Origin: Bin80 sp964291275
GTDB taxonomy: Bacteria > Bacteroidota > Rhodothermia > Rhodothermales > Bin80
Direction of reading: 5' to 3'
Assembly: GCA_964291275.2 (NCBI GenBank)
Contig: OZ219799.1
Span: 1,922,001-1,986,000 of the forward strand
DNA length: 64,000 nt
This document shows, piece by piece, positions 46,170 to 55,773 of this stretch. Position numbers and translations under genes: made by a program. The notes beneath the pieces were generated by a model. The model searched no databases. It had not been told where the DNA came from and saw only the letters and a program-made list of their open reading frames with translations. The stretch's first letter is position 1. Every line of letters starts with the position of its first letter.

Positions 46170-47464
46170 GGTTGTTTGGGTGCAGCGAACTCGTCGTATT
46201 GTTCGCGCCTGATATCTATTCCGCACTTACTGAGTTTTGTTTCCAGGCGCTCATAGCCTCGATCCAGATGGTAGATTCGGCCAACGTGCGTAGTTCCTTG
46301 TGCGATCATCCCCGCAAGTACTAGTGATACACTTGCGCGCAGATCGGTACTTATGACACGTGCTCCACTAAGCCGGGCGCCCCCGTAGACGGTCACCTGA
46401 TTGCCAACAACGTGAGCTTGAAGTCCCATACGGCCCAATTCCGGGATGTGATTGAAGCGATCACCATACACCTGGTCGGTAACTGTAGCTTTTCCGCTTG
46501 CACAGGCTAGGAATACTGTCCATTGGGCCTGTAGATCTGTTGGGAACCCCGGATAAATAGCGGTTTTGATAGAGACGGGTTTTATTGATTCGGGGGGAGT
46601 TATGATAACTTCGTTGTCTGCAATGGTACACGTAGCTCCGGTTTCCCTGAATGCGGCTACAAATTGCTCGCCCAGGTGATCTGGGCGGGCATGGGTTAAC
46701 CGTACGGGCTCCCCTGGCACACCCGCGATTGCAGCGGCAATCATGAACGTTCCCAATTCTATGCGATCTGGACAGTTGCTGAAGTCGATTGCCTGCAGTT
46801 CCTGAACTCCCTCAACTTCAATAGTGCGTGTTCCGATGCCTTTCAGCCGTGCTCCCATGGCCGTGAGCATTTCGCAGAATACGACCACATCCGGTTCAAT
46901 TGCCGCATTTTCGATTCGGGTACCGCCACGCCCCAAACTGGCGGCTAGTAATAGATTGATGGTAGCTCCTACGCTTGATGGTTCAAGTTTGTAGCATCCG
47001 CCTGGCAATCCCCCGTGGGGCGTCTGCGCGACAACGTACCCTTCATCCAGATCAATCTGTGCTCCCAAGGCCGTGAGTCCTTCAAGGTGTAGGTTAACGG
47101 GTCGGGGTCCCCAAGCACATCCGCCCGGCAGTGACACGCGGGCACGTCCGCAGCGGCCAAGGAGTGCTCCCAACATATAGAAGGAGGCACGCATTTTCTT
47201 TACGAGCTCATAGGGAGCCTCCGGGAATCCTATCCGGGTTGCATCGATTTCCAGCCCAGTATCCTTACGTGTGACCGCTGCACCAGCAATCCGGAGCACA
47301 TGAGAAAATGTAGTGATATCGCGAAGCTTTGGGATATGGGCCAGGCGTGTGACTCCCTGGGGCAGAATTGCGGCAGCCATCAGTGACAATGCCGCATTCT
47401 TGGATGCACTTATGGCCAACGTACCGCGAAGTGGCTGGCCTCCTCGAATTACAAGTTTCTCCAT
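46166..47464 (-). CDS. murA: UDP-N-acetylglucosamine 1-carboxyvinyltransferase
   Basis: The enzyme transfers enolpyruvate from PEP to UDP-GlcNAc, the first committed step of peptidoglycan synthesis. The 432-aa protein has the EPSP-synthase fold with ISASKNAALSLMAAAIL (substrate Lys/Asn), the active-site loop SLPGGCAWGPRPVNLHL with the reactive Cys (fosfomycin target), and the C-terminal DRFNHIPELGRMGL and LAGMIAQGTTHV motifs. Length is normal. It is monocistronic on the minus strand and its stop overlaps the cytochrome stop by three bases. Confidence 0.95.
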   Translation of the reverse strand: MEKLVIRGGQPLRGTLAISASKNAALSLMAAAILPQGVTRLAHIPKLRDITTFSHVLRIAGAAVTRKDTGLEIDATRIGFPEAPYELVKKMRASFYMLGALLGRCGRARVSLPGGCAWGPRPVNLHLEGLTALGAQIDLDEGYVVAQTPHGGLPGGCYKLEPSSVGATINLLLAASLGRGGTRIENAAIEPDVVVFCEMLTAMGARLKGIGTRTIEVEGVQELQAIDFSNCPDRIELGTFMIAAAIAGVPGEPVRLTHARPDHLGEQFVAAFRETGATCTIADNEVIITPPESIKPVSIKTAIYPGFPTDLQAQWTVFLACASGKATVTDQVYGDRFNHIPELGRMGLQAHVVGNQVTVYGGARLSGARVISTDLRASVSLVLAGMIAQGTTHVGRIYHLDRGYERLETKLSKCGIDIRREQYDEFAAPKQP

Positions 47465-48017
47465 GAGTAATCATTATACAACGGCAAAGATAATGAGCTG
47501 TGGGCATTATCCTGTATACCGATATGTTTTGGGTACTACGGCACGCTTTCGTCACTAATCGGGTCGTTCACTACTCCGTAATAAACACCCGAATTAGGGC
47601 GGTCGAGGAGATTATCCCTCGGGGTGGCTGTGTAATGTAGGTGTACTTTATTATTAACGTGTAGTTTATGGCCGGAGATAGCCATATTGCAGATTGTAGC
47701 GGCACCGTTCTCAATGGAGCCGCTCACTCATTTGTGAAGCCTCGCCCTTCCTTGCACAGGCGGTGTAATGATCCCCGGGATCGGCCCGCATCTGTCCCAA
47801 TTGAGAAACCTGCAATCGTCCAGCTCACTATGATCCATTGGACGGGTTAAGCCAAATGCCAAAGCCGAAACTGATTAACGCCAGACGCTATCATTTTACC
47901 AGCCACTTGAACCAAAATGGCACTGCCGTGGTCGAATAGCTCTCGAAGGCATACCGAACTCGCCCCAGGTTTGTACCAAAGTATGTCCCTTGATCGGACG
48001 GATACCATGCAGTTACT
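47465..48017. other. Intergenic between divergent murA and cysteine desulfurase genes
   Basis: No gene, RNA or repeat was recognised in these 553 bases. Both promoters must lie here, but no confident promoter box was assigned. Confidence 0.45.
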
Positions 48018-49205
48018 ATGATTGTTGAGCGTGACAACAAGCGGTCTTATTCACGATCAGTCTATATGGATCATGCGGCCACAACACCGCTAGATCCGGC
48101 TGTTCTGGAAGCTATGCTGCCGTACATGAGGGATGATTTTGGAAATGCATCCTCGGTACATCGCTTGGGCAGAGCTGCACGTGGGGCAATCGAGGATAGT
48201 CGAGAACGAATTGCAGACCATTTGAATGCAAACCCTGAAGAAATCGTTTTTATGAGTGGAGCTACAGAGGCTAACAACTTTGCATTGAATGGATTAGGCC
48301 CACGAAGTCACCTGGTAACATCACGTATTGAACATAAAGCGGTGTTGGAGCCGGCACAGGTTCTGGAGTCGCGGGGAATTCGAGTTACATATCTCACGCC
48401 AGACGCCAGAATTGGGGCTCCAAGTGCAGATCAGGTTGCTGAGGCAATGGAAGCTGACACTTGCCAGGTTTCGGTCATGTATGTGAACAACGAAACCGGT
48501 GCAGTTGCCCCCATAAAGGAAATCGCATCCATTTGTCGTGCGCGCGATGTGGTTCTACACACAGATGCAGTCCAGGCAGCTGCATGGATGACATTAGATG
48601 TTGAGGACCTTGGTGTAGATATGATGTCGCTCTCAGCGCACAAGATGTATGGTCCCAAGGGAGCAGGTATCCTTTATGTTCGAAGCGGAGTGGAACTGTC
48701 CCCACAGGTCCTTGGTGGCTCACAGGAGAGAGGGCGGCGCGGGGGGACAGAGAACGTAGCAGCTGTGGTCGGTATGGCAGCTGCTATGGCTCTTACCGTA
48801 AGTGACCGGGACGCAGCTGTAGCCCGTGTACAGGCGCTTCGAATGGAACTGGAAGGGCGACTCATTGATAGTATCGGAGATCAATTGGTGATCAATACAC
48901 CGCTCAATGCTGCACCACACATCCTGAGCACGGCATTCAGACCCATTGCAGGCAGTCCGCTTGACGGAGAAATGCTGTTGCTGAACATGGATCTTGAAGG
49001 TATTAGTGCTTCTGCAGGTTCGGCTTGTGCTAGTGGGGCCATTACGCCAAGTCATGTACTGCTTGGCCTCGGATTACCTGAGCATACCGCTCGCGCGTCG
49101 ATCAGACTCTCCCTCGGTCGCTCGACAACGTCCGAGGATATTGCACTGACCGCAGAACGCATAGTCAAGATTGTTCAAAGGATGCGTCAACAGCGTACAG
49201 GATGA
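48018..49205 (+). CDS. Cysteine desulfurase (IscS/NifS family)
   Basis: This PLP enzyme releases sulfur from cysteine for Fe-S clusters, thiamine or tRNA thiolation. The 395-aa protein shows VYMDHAATTPLDPAVLEAML, GNASSVHRLGR, the PLP-Lys motif SLSAHKMYGPKGAGILYV, and the mobile catalytic-Cys loop SASAGSACASGAITPSHVLL. The length and loop are of the group II/NifS-IscS kind; whether it is IscS or NifS cannot be decided, as no scaffold gene is adjacent. It overlaps the next gene by 4 nt (ATGA). Confidence 0.93.
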   Translation: MIVERDNKRSYSRSVYMDHAATTPLDPAVLEAMLPYMRDDFGNASSVHRLGRAARGAIEDSRERIADHLNANPEEIVFMSGATEANNFALNGLGPRSHLVTSRIEHKAVLEPAQVLESRGIRVTYLTPDARIGAPSADQVAEAMEADTCQVSVMYVNNETGAVAPIKEIASICRARDVVLHTDAVQAAAWMTLDVEDLGVDMMSLSAHKMYGPKGAGILYVRSGVELSPQVLGGSQERGRRGGTENVAAVVGMAAAMALTVSDRDAAVARVQALRMELEGRLIDSIGDQLVINTPLNAAPHILSTAFRPIAGSPLDGEMLLLNMDLEGISASAGSACASGAITPSHVLLGLGLPEHTARASIRLSLGRSTTSEDIALTAERIVKIVQRMRQQRTG

Positions 49206-49855
49206 GCGATCGTGCACTGATTGTGTTTGCCCGTTCCCCAGTAGCAGGTCGAGTAAAGTCCAGACTTACACAACTCCTGTCGCCACAGGAGGCGGCAGAC
49301 TTATATCGTGCTTTTCTGATGGATAGCCTCGCACAATACGCATCCTTAGACGTGGATGTACGTCTCTACATGGCTGATGGGGGCGATCCCGGCGTTCACC
49401 TGTATGGCGCGCAATTAAAACAACAGTACGGCAATGGGTTAGGAGAGCGAATGCAACATGCTTTCAGAGAAACGGCCGCGGAGGGATATGAGCAAGTGAT
49501 TATTATCGGGACAGATCATCCTACACTGCCGACAGAGTTTATCATGGAGGCATATGGAGCATTATCAGATGTGCCGGCTGTATGCGTTGGTCCCGCATTA
49601 GATGGTGGATATTACCTCCTTGGGATGGCACCGCTTATTTGCGGTCTTTTCGACGGAATTGTTTACGGTAAGCCAAATGTGCTCAGGCTGACACTGGTTC
49701 GTGCTCATGAATCGGGTGCATCAGTTACTCGGTTGCCAGTGTGGTACGACGTGGATACGCCTGAAGACCTAAGGCGTCTGGTTTCAAAAAAAACAGTGTT
49801 ACCTCCTGCTACGATGAAGATTATGGGGGTGCTGAAGACTAGATACGGGTTATGA
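49202..49855 (+). CDS. DUF2064/TIGR04282 glycosyltransferase
   Basis: The 217-aa protein has the GT-A-like fold of the CofC/MobA-like group: LIVFARSPVAGRVKSRLTQL near the start and IIIGTDHPTLPTEFIMEAYG in the middle, with GPALDGGYYLLGM and WYDVDTPEDL. Members act as nucleotidyl- or glycosyltransferases of unknown substrate. Translational coupling to the desulfurase gene is by ATGA overlap; a functional link is not evident. Confidence 0.85.
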   Translation: MSDRALIVFARSPVAGRVKSRLTQLLSPQEAADLYRAFLMDSLAQYASLDVDVRLYMADGGDPGVHLYGAQLKQQYGNGLGERMQHAFRETAAEGYEQVIIIGTDHPTLPTEFIMEAYGALSDVPAVCVGPALDGGYYLLGMAPLICGLFDGIVYGKPNVLRLTLVRAHESGASVTRLPVWYDVDTPEDLRRLVSKKTVLPPATMKIMGVLKTRYGL

Positions 49856-49939
49856 CCTCTTTTTTGGGATGATGGCTTCTGTACTGGTCCATTGAGGTGT
49901 TTTGTACGTTAAATACGGATTGACCAACTTTTTACGCTC

Positions 49940-50869
49940 TTGAGCAACACAGATAAGCAATTCGTGAGGGTTTATGGTCCTGCATCGTTATCAAATCTGG
50001 GGCCGGGGTTTGATACATTGGGGTTATGCCTCAAGGGGATCGGAGATATTATCGAAGCACGATTCACATCAGGGCGGGAGATCACGATTACGTCATCTGC
50101 CGAAATCCCCCTAGTGGCAAGCGATAATACGGCTGGGCGGGCGGCACACCTTGTGATGACGAAGGCTGCTGATATGCGAGGTCTCCATCTATCCATTAAA
50201 AAAGGTATACCGGTAGGTTCAGGGATCGGTGGATCTGCAGCGAGTGCTTCGGCAGGTGCTTGGGCAGCGAATCTTCTTCTAGGTGCGCCGTTCAGTAAGG
50301 AGGAATTAGCTTATGCGGTCCTCGAAGCGGAACGATTGGCCAGTGGGGGTATGCTCCACGGAGATAATGCATTACCCTCCTTGTTTGGCGGGCTTGTACT
50401 TACTTCGCCCGCTAAACCATTGGATTATCGCTGCATTAAGCTTGCGGTCCCCTTATACTTGGCTGTCGTAATGCCGAAACGCTCGATCTTGACGGCAGAT
50501 GCCAGAACTATCTTACCCTCAGCCGTACCTAGAATCGAAGCTGTACACAATGCCAGCGACCTAGCGTTTATGCTGCACGCGTTCATGATCGGCGACTGGG
50601 ATTCCGTATCGCCCTACATGATGCGCGATCGGGTTGTAGAGCCTGCACGGGCAAGCCTCGTTCCCTGCTATCATGCGGTCCGAGAGGCGGCAATGGATGC
50701 TGGTGCGTGTGGTGCAGCACTCACGGGTTCGGGGCCAGCGATGTTCGCAATCGCAAGGGATTCCTGCTCAGTCTCGAAGATATGCGACGCAATGGTTAGG
50801 GCGGCGGGAGAGGGGGCGCGGGGTATAGTTACCGAAGCAGATATGCACGGTGTTCGCCAGTGCAGTTAG
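49940..50869 (+). CDS. thrB: Homoserine kinase
   Basis: This is a GHMP-family kinase that phosphorylates L-homoserine on the way to threonine. The 309-aa protein has SNLGPGFDTLGLCL at the start, the ATP loop IPVGSGIGGSAASASAGAWA (about 88-107), and the C-terminal GACGAALTGSGPAMFAI. The start is TTG at 49940 (MSNTDKQF), the only codon giving a normal N-terminus. thrC follows 4 nt after the stop; thrA is not in the window. Confidence 0.93.
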   Translation: MSNTDKQFVRVYGPASLSNLGPGFDTLGLCLKGIGDIIEARFTSGREITITSSAEIPLVASDNTAGRAAHLVMTKAADMRGLHLSIKKGIPVGSGIGGSAASASAGAWAANLLLGAPFSKEELAYAVLEAERLASGGMLHGDNALPSLFGGLVLTSPAKPLDYRCIKLAVPLYLAVVMPKRSILTADARTILPSAVPRIEAVHNASDLAFMLHAFMIGDWDSVSPYMMRDRVVEPARASLVPCYHAVREAAMDAGACGAALTGSGPAMFAIARDSCSVSKICDAMVRAAGEGARGIVTEADMHGVRQCS

Positions 50870-50873
50870 GATT

Positions 50874-52124
50874 ATGAGGTATGTAAGTACGCGCGAGCAG
50901 ACACAGACTGTCACTTTTGCGACGGCATTACTACGCGGCCTGGCGCCGGACGGTGGACTATACGTTCCACAAGATATTCCCACAGTAAACCCCGGAGCGT
51001 GGGAAAAATCGACGGACTTTGGTACGATGGCGACAAACGTACTGACTCCGTGGTTGGCGGACGAGGTCTCCGAAGCGGAGCTCGAATCGATACTCAAGAG
51101 TGCATTTTGTTTTCCTGTGCCAATAGTTCGGATAGGACAGGCCTGGGTACTGGAGCTATTCCATGGTCCTACATTATCGTTCAAGGATTTTGGTGCGCGT
51201 ACTATGGCACGTCTCATGAATCACTTTGTCGATGGTGAGCCCTTGACGATATTGGTGGCTACCTCTGGTGATACTGGAAGTGCCGTGGCCGATGGGTTTA
51301 GTGGACTTCCCAATCTGCGGGTTGCCGTGCTCTATCCGAAGGGCCAGGTAAGTTCTGTACAGGAGCAGCAGCTTATTGTACGGCGAGAGGGTGTGAGAAC
51401 ATTTGCTGTTGAGGGGACCTTTGATGATTGCCAGACAATAGTCAAAACCCTTCTAGTTTCGCCCGGTCGGCTACGCCTTTCAGCAGCAAACTCAATAAAT
51501 GTGGGTCGCCTTTTACCGCAGATGCTCTACTATTACTGGGCATTTGCCACAGGTGGATGGAAATTTGCAGATGTATGCGTTCCGTGCGGCAATCTGGGCA
51601 ACCTGACTGCAGGTGTGCTTGCACACCTTTGTGGTCTTCCCGTACGTGGCTTTTTTGCCGCCCACAATGCCAACGATGGGTATCCTCGGTACCTTACAGG
51701 AGAAAGGGATGCCTTTAGTGAGTCAATCCAGACGCTGTCCAATGCAATGGATGTTGGGCGGCCGAGTAACTTTGAACGGCTCAAGTTCATGCTGTCGGAT
51801 GATCAAATGCGTCATATGATTCGAGGTAGCTCATGGTCTGATGATGACACATTGGCTTCGATTCGGCGAGTTTATGAAGAAACGGGATATATTGCTGATC
51901 CGCACACGGCCATCGCACTTGCAGCGGCTCGCGATGCCCCCGACCCGGTTATCGTGCTGTCTACTGCCCATCCGGCAAAATTCCCTGATACGATCAAGCG
52001 GGCGCTCGGGAGCGCACCGGCGACAGCGTCGGAGTTAACCTCACTATACGCGATGCCCGTTCGGGTTCAATCTATTGAGGCAAATCCTGACATTCTTCGT
52101 TCAAAGCTGGAAGTTTGGGATTGA
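50874..52124 (+). CDS. thrC: Threonine synthase
   Basis: This PLP enzyme converts O-phosphohomoserine to threonine. The ATG at 50874 starts MRYVSTREQTQTVTFATALL, the usual N-terminus with RGLAPDGGLYVP. The PLP-binding Lys is in LSFKDFGARTMA, and SGDTGSAVADGFSGLPNL and VPCGNLGNLTAG complete the cofactor site. The 416-aa length is normal. It is coupled to thrB (4-nt spacing) and followed 4 nt later by a squalene-synthase-like gene. Confidence 0.94.
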   Translation: MRYVSTREQTQTVTFATALLRGLAPDGGLYVPQDIPTVNPGAWEKSTDFGTMATNVLTPWLADEVSEAELESILKSAFCFPVPIVRIGQAWVLELFHGPTLSFKDFGARTMARLMNHFVDGEPLTILVATSGDTGSAVADGFSGLPNLRVAVLYPKGQVSSVQEQQLIVRREGVRTFAVEGTFDDCQTIVKTLLVSPGRLRLSAANSINVGRLLPQMLYYYWAFATGGWKFADVCVPCGNLGNLTAGVLAHLCGLPVRGFFAAHNANDGYPRYLTGERDAFSESIQTLSNAMDVGRPSNFERLKFMLSDDQMRHMIRGSSWSDDDTLASIRRVYEETGYIADPHTAIALAAARDAPDPVIVLSTAHPAKFPDTIKRALGSAPATASELTSLYAMPVRVQSIEANPDILRSKLEVWD

Positions 52125-52128
52125 TTAT

Positions 52129-52833
52129 ATGACTCCATTTCCTCCTTCGGATTGGCCACGAGAGGGACTGCAGCAGGCGGCAGGTGTGCTCTGGGACTGG
52201 CATCGCGCAGCACAGATCAATGTTTTCCCGATGGCGCTCCGAGAGAAGGCGTACACGGTGTGCGAGAGATTTAATCTGCCGAGCCATCTGGTTGATGCGC
52301 AGCTGCTTGAACAGGGTTTCCCGGCCATTGAAACTACAGAAGATCTTTTTGGCTATGTGGATGCCACCGCAGGTTCGCATGCGTTACTCCTGGCGAAACT
52401 TGCCGGCTATACTTCTAATTGGATTGAGATTCCGGTCAAACAGTTTGCGCGGGCAATCTTTCTGACACGATCAATTTGCTTGCTCAAGGAGGATATTGAA
52501 GCAGGACGGTGTTTTATTCCTACCGATATTCTCGCAAAGGGGAACGTGACCACGATGGATTTCATTCAGGGTAGACCAACTCCGGCTATTCGATCAATTC
52601 TATGGAAGCAGGTGGTACGTGCACGTGATGCATATGCGTCATGTAAAACATTAAACAGTGATCTTAAAGGTTGGAGTAGACGACGATTCCGGGTTTATTG
52701 GACCGGAGGGTTGCATATCTTAGGCTATATCGAGTCACGCAAGTTTGATGTCTGGTCCAGGTCGATAAAACTTACTTTTATACGTCGTACGCAGATATAC
52801 TGGCAAATCTATTTTGGTAAAGCAGGTCAATGA
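52129..52833 (+). CDS. Squalene/phytoene-synthase-like protein lacking catalytic motifs
   Basis: The 234-aa protein resembles trans-isoprenyl-diphosphate head-to-head synthases from TTEDLFGYVDATAGSHALLL through ARAIFLTRSICLLKEDIEAG and RCFIP. The normal second Asp motif (LTNILRDVxEDxxxGRxYLP) is here LTRSICLLKEDIEAGRCFIP, so the first Asp and the Arg are lost. The N-terminal region with the first DxxxD is absent; a normal enzyme has about 280-350 residues. Condensation activity is therefore unlikely. A comparable inactive relative, NDUFAF6, works in respiratory complex I assembly, but no such role is shown here. It is sandwiched in an apparent operon between thrC (4 nt) and purM (ATGA overlap). 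Confidence 0.75.
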   Translation: MTPFPPSDWPREGLQQAAGVLWDWHRAAQINVFPMALREKAYTVCERFNLPSHLVDAQLLEQGFPAIETTEDLFGYVDATAGSHALLLAKLAGYTSNWIEIPVKQFARAIFLTRSICLLKEDIEAGRCFIPTDILAKGNVTTMDFIQGRPTPAIRSILWKQVVRARDAYASCKTLNSDLKGWSRRRFRVYWTGGLHILGYIESRKFDVWSRSIKLTFIRRTQIYWQIYFGKAGQ

Positions 52834-53828
52834 CAACATATAAAGATGCAGGCGTTGATATTGATGCAGCGGATAAAGCGTTTACCCGCTTGAAGCCACT
52901 GATCAGATCAACCTTCACCCCCGGTGTAGTTAGGGATGTCGGGGCATTCGGTGCATTTTACCAGCTTGATCACTCACGATGGGAGCGGCCTACGCTGGTG
53001 TCTTCTATAGATGGTGTAGGCACCAAGGTTAAAGTTGCTATGGTTGCTGGGGTCCACGATACAGTTGGGGAAGACTTGGTTAATCACTGTGTTAATGATA
53101 TTGCAGTGTGTGGGGCTGAGCCCTTGTGTTTTCTCGACTATTTTGCAACCGGCAAACTTACATTCGATGTCATAGAAGCGATAATGACAGGCTTGGTACG
53201 GGCGTGCAAGAACGCAGGAGTCGCCCTGATTGGTGGAGAAACTGCCGAAATGCCGGATCTTTATATCCACGGAGATTACGATCTGGCGGGCACAATCATC
53301 GGGATTGTTGAGAGAGACGGAATAATTGATGGAAGCAATGTACAGAGAGGAGATATACTCTGGGGGATTGCTTCTACAGGACTGCACACAAATGGTTATT
53401 CGCTCGCTCGCAGGGTTCTATTGGGCAGCCTTTCCGGATTTCTCCCCGGGGCGAAGCCCGAACAGCTGGAGGGCGACACTATCGAAGAGGCACTATTGCG
53501 CGTACACAAGTGTTATCTGCCACTGATTCGTGACCTCAAAGAACATGTGCATGCCTTTGCTCATATCACTGGAGGTGGGATTGAAGGTAATACGCACCGC
53601 GTGATTCCTGAAGGACTCCGTATGCAGGTGAACTATGAAAAATGGTATCGTCCACCGATTTTCAATCTTATCCAGGAACATGGCGTAGTGCCGGAAGAGG
53701 ATATGCGGGCTACTTTCAACCTGGGCATTGGACTGGTGGCTATTGCACCTCCATCGGCAGAACAGGACATACTTCGAATCGCTGCAACTCATAATGAAAT
53801 TCCCATTGCTATTGGTTCGGTATACTAG
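52830..53828 (+). CDS. purM: Phosphoribosylformylglycinamidine cyclo-ligase
   Basis: This is the ATP-dependent AIR synthetase of purine synthesis. The 332-aa protein has YKDAGVDIDAADKAF, LVSSIDGVGTKVKVAM, HCVNDIAVCGAEPLCFLDYF, LIGGETAEMPDLY and GIASTGLHTNGYSLARRVLL, all typical. It is coupled to the squalene-synthase-like gene by ATGA overlap. Confidence 0.95.
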   Translation: MTTYKDAGVDIDAADKAFTRLKPLIRSTFTPGVVRDVGAFGAFYQLDHSRWERPTLVSSIDGVGTKVKVAMVAGVHDTVGEDLVNHCVNDIAVCGAEPLCFLDYFATGKLTFDVIEAIMTGLVRACKNAGVALIGGETAEMPDLYIHGDYDLAGTIIGIVERDGIIDGSNVQRGDILWGIASTGLHTNGYSLARRVLLGSLSGFLPGAKPEQLEGDTIEEALLRVHKCYLPLIRDLKEHVHAFAHITGGGIEGNTHRVIPEGLRMQVNYEKWYRPPIFNLIQEHGVVPEEDMRATFNLGIGLVAIAPPSAEQDILRIAATHNEIPIAIGSVY

Positions 53829-53894
53829 CTTGGAAACCGCCCCGTCGGATTGCAGTTACGGCGGCGATATTCACTATTATTAGGTGTCTCCCCA

Positions 53895-54578
53895 ATGGCT
53901 TCAGTTGTCGTAATACTGCTCTTGAGCTATCTGGCCGGATCAATCCCCGGAAGTGTGTGGATGGGGCAGTTATTGTATGGGGTTGACGTGCGCAAACATG
54001 GGAGTCTTAATGCAGGGGCAACCAATGTTTTTCGGGTGCTGGGATGGAAAGCCGGGGTATTATCAACAATCGTTGATCTAGGTAAGGGTTTGTTGGCTGC
54101 AGGGGTTATTGCCTCGATTCGGATTGACGGACTGCCATCAGGATTCACCTTCTGGCAGGTAGAGTCGGTGATGCGCCTATTGGCTGGTATCGCAGCTATC
54201 GTAGGTCATATGTTGCCGATCTGGGCTCGTTTTCGGGGGGGCAAGGGGGTTAATACTGCAGCAGGAGTTCTGTTTGCGCTCACGCCTAAGACCATGTGGA
54301 TCGTTATCGGGGTTTTTGCATTGGTGTTGTTCAGTTCTCGATATGTTTCGCTTGCCAGCATTGTCGCAGCTATAATGTTTCCGGCAACGATTGCGATACG
54401 GATGTTTATTTTTGACATTGAGGCGTTGGATCGGAGCCTACTGCTTTTCGGGATTATATTCGCGCTGGCCATTCTTTATGCTCACCGCAGCAATATTCAA
54501 CGATTAATAGCCGGCACAGAAAACAAGGTCAAGAACTTTCGTTTGGCGCACGGTATGCGTGGACGTGGTGAGCTTTAG
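53895..54578 (+). CDS. plsY: Acyl-phosphate:glycerol-3-phosphate acyltransferase
   Basis: This integral membrane enzyme makes lysophosphatidic acid from acyl-phosphate. The ATG at 53895 gives the normal N-terminus MASVVVILLLSYLAGSIPGS; the open frame runs on to a TTG at 53850 but would add a non-conserved stretch. Conserved motifs are GSIPGSVWMG, NAGATNVFRVLGWKAG and GHMLPIWARFRGGKGVNTAAG. gpsA, which makes its substrate glycerol-3-phosphate, follows 16 nt later. Confidence 0.92.
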   Translation: MASVVVILLLSYLAGSIPGSVWMGQLLYGVDVRKHGSLNAGATNVFRVLGWKAGVLSTIVDLGKGLLAAGVIASIRIDGLPSGFTFWQVESVMRLLAGIAAIVGHMLPIWARFRGGKGVNTAAGVLFALTPKTMWIVIGVFALVLFSSRYVSLASIVAAIMFPATIAIRMFIFDIEALDRSLLLFGIIFALAILYAHRSNIQRLIAGTENKVKNFRLAHGMRGRGEL

Positions 54579-54594
54579 CACATCGCTGAGACAC

Positions 54595-55614
54595 ATGTCG
54601 TCTAGGATATCAGTTTTTGGCGCGGGCAGTTGGGGAACTGCACTTTCGATCAGTCTAGTTGGGCGGGGGCATTCGGTTGTGCTCTGGGCGCGGCGGGCGG
54701 ATGTAGCACGAGCCATAGTTCAGGAGCGCCGCAACCCCGAGTATCTCTCTGAAGCTTTCATTCCTGACTTAGTAGTTGTTACAGACAATCTGGAAGTAGC
54801 TGCGCGGGAGTCCGATCTTTGGGTTATAGCGACGCCGTCGCACGCTGTGCGTACGTTGGCTACAGATTTACTGGAGTATTGTGACGAAATGAAAACGGTG
54901 GTTTCGGTTGCCAAAGGGATTGAGAATAAGACCGAGCTAACCACTACTGCTGTACTTGCAGATGTGCTTACGCCGCCGGTTCCCAGAGGTGATCTGGTTG
55001 CGCTGTATGGTCCTAGTCATGCCGAGGAAGTTGCGGCAGGGCAACCGACCACCTTGGTTGCTGCGGCAACTAACCTGAATAAGGCCGAAGCCGTGCGGGC
55101 AATCTTTATGACTGAACGCCTCCGCGTTTATGTTAATGACGATGTACGAGGTGTAGAGATTGGTGGGAGTGTGAAAAATATTATGGCAATTGCCTCCGGT
55201 ATCAGTGACGGTGTTGGTTACGGAGATAATGCCAGGGCTGCACTGATTACTCGGGGAATTGCTGAGATCCAGCGACTGGGTAGTATGCTCGGGGCTAAGC
55301 CACAGACATTTACAGGGCTAACCGGATTGGGGGACCTTGTGGTGACGTGCACGAGTCAGCATAGCCGTAATCGCCGTTTAGGGGAGGCCATTGGGCGTGG
55401 AGCAACACTCGATGAGATCACGGCATCTATGAGTATGGTTGCGGAAGGAGTGCGAACAACGAAAGCTGTATACCACATGGCCAAGCGTCTTGGTATAGAA
55501 ATGCCGATTACCGAAGCTGTTTATGCCATTCTTTTTGGGGGAAAACAGCCGGCAGATGCGGTACAGGAATTGATGACACGTTCAGCAAAACAGGAAGAGT
55601 TTCTGCTGGTATAG
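54595..55614 (+). CDS. gpsA: Glycerol-3-phosphate dehydrogenase (NAD(P)+)
   Basis: The enzyme reduces dihydroxyacetone phosphate to sn-glycerol-3-phosphate for phospholipids. The ATG at 54595 starts SSRISVFGAGSWGTALSISL (Rossmann GxGxxG). VSVAKGIENKTE and GGSVKNIMAIASGISDGVGY with DNARAALITRG form the catalytic-Lys region, and LTGLGDLVVTCTSQHSRNR is the family signature. The 339-aa length is normal. Its pairing with plsY gives a glycerolipid module. Confidence 0.94.
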   Translation: MSSRISVFGAGSWGTALSISLVGRGHSVVLWARRADVARAIVQERRNPEYLSEAFIPDLVVVTDNLEVAARESDLWVIATPSHAVRTLATDLLEYCDEMKTVVSVAKGIENKTELTTTAVLADVLTPPVPRGDLVALYGPSHAEEVAAGQPTTLVAAATNLNKAEAVRAIFMTERLRVYVNDDVRGVEIGGSVKNIMAIASGISDGVGYGDNARAALITRGIAEIQRLGSMLGAKPQTFTGLTGLGDLVVTCTSQHSRNRRLGEAIGRGATLDEITASMSMVAEGVRTTKAVYHMAKRLGIEMPITEAVYAILFGGKQPADAVQELMTRSAKQEEFLLV

Positions 55615-55773
55615 ATTATTGGAAGGAGTTAGCTGAAATGGATATGATGCCGTAGGCTCCTGAGAAGCTAAATTGGAGGCGCTTGCTCGACGTGGAATTC
55701 ATCGAAAACACAGGCAAGGGGTTTCTTCCGGGTCGATGCACACAGTGAGCGCGCCCAAGGATTAACAAGGACC

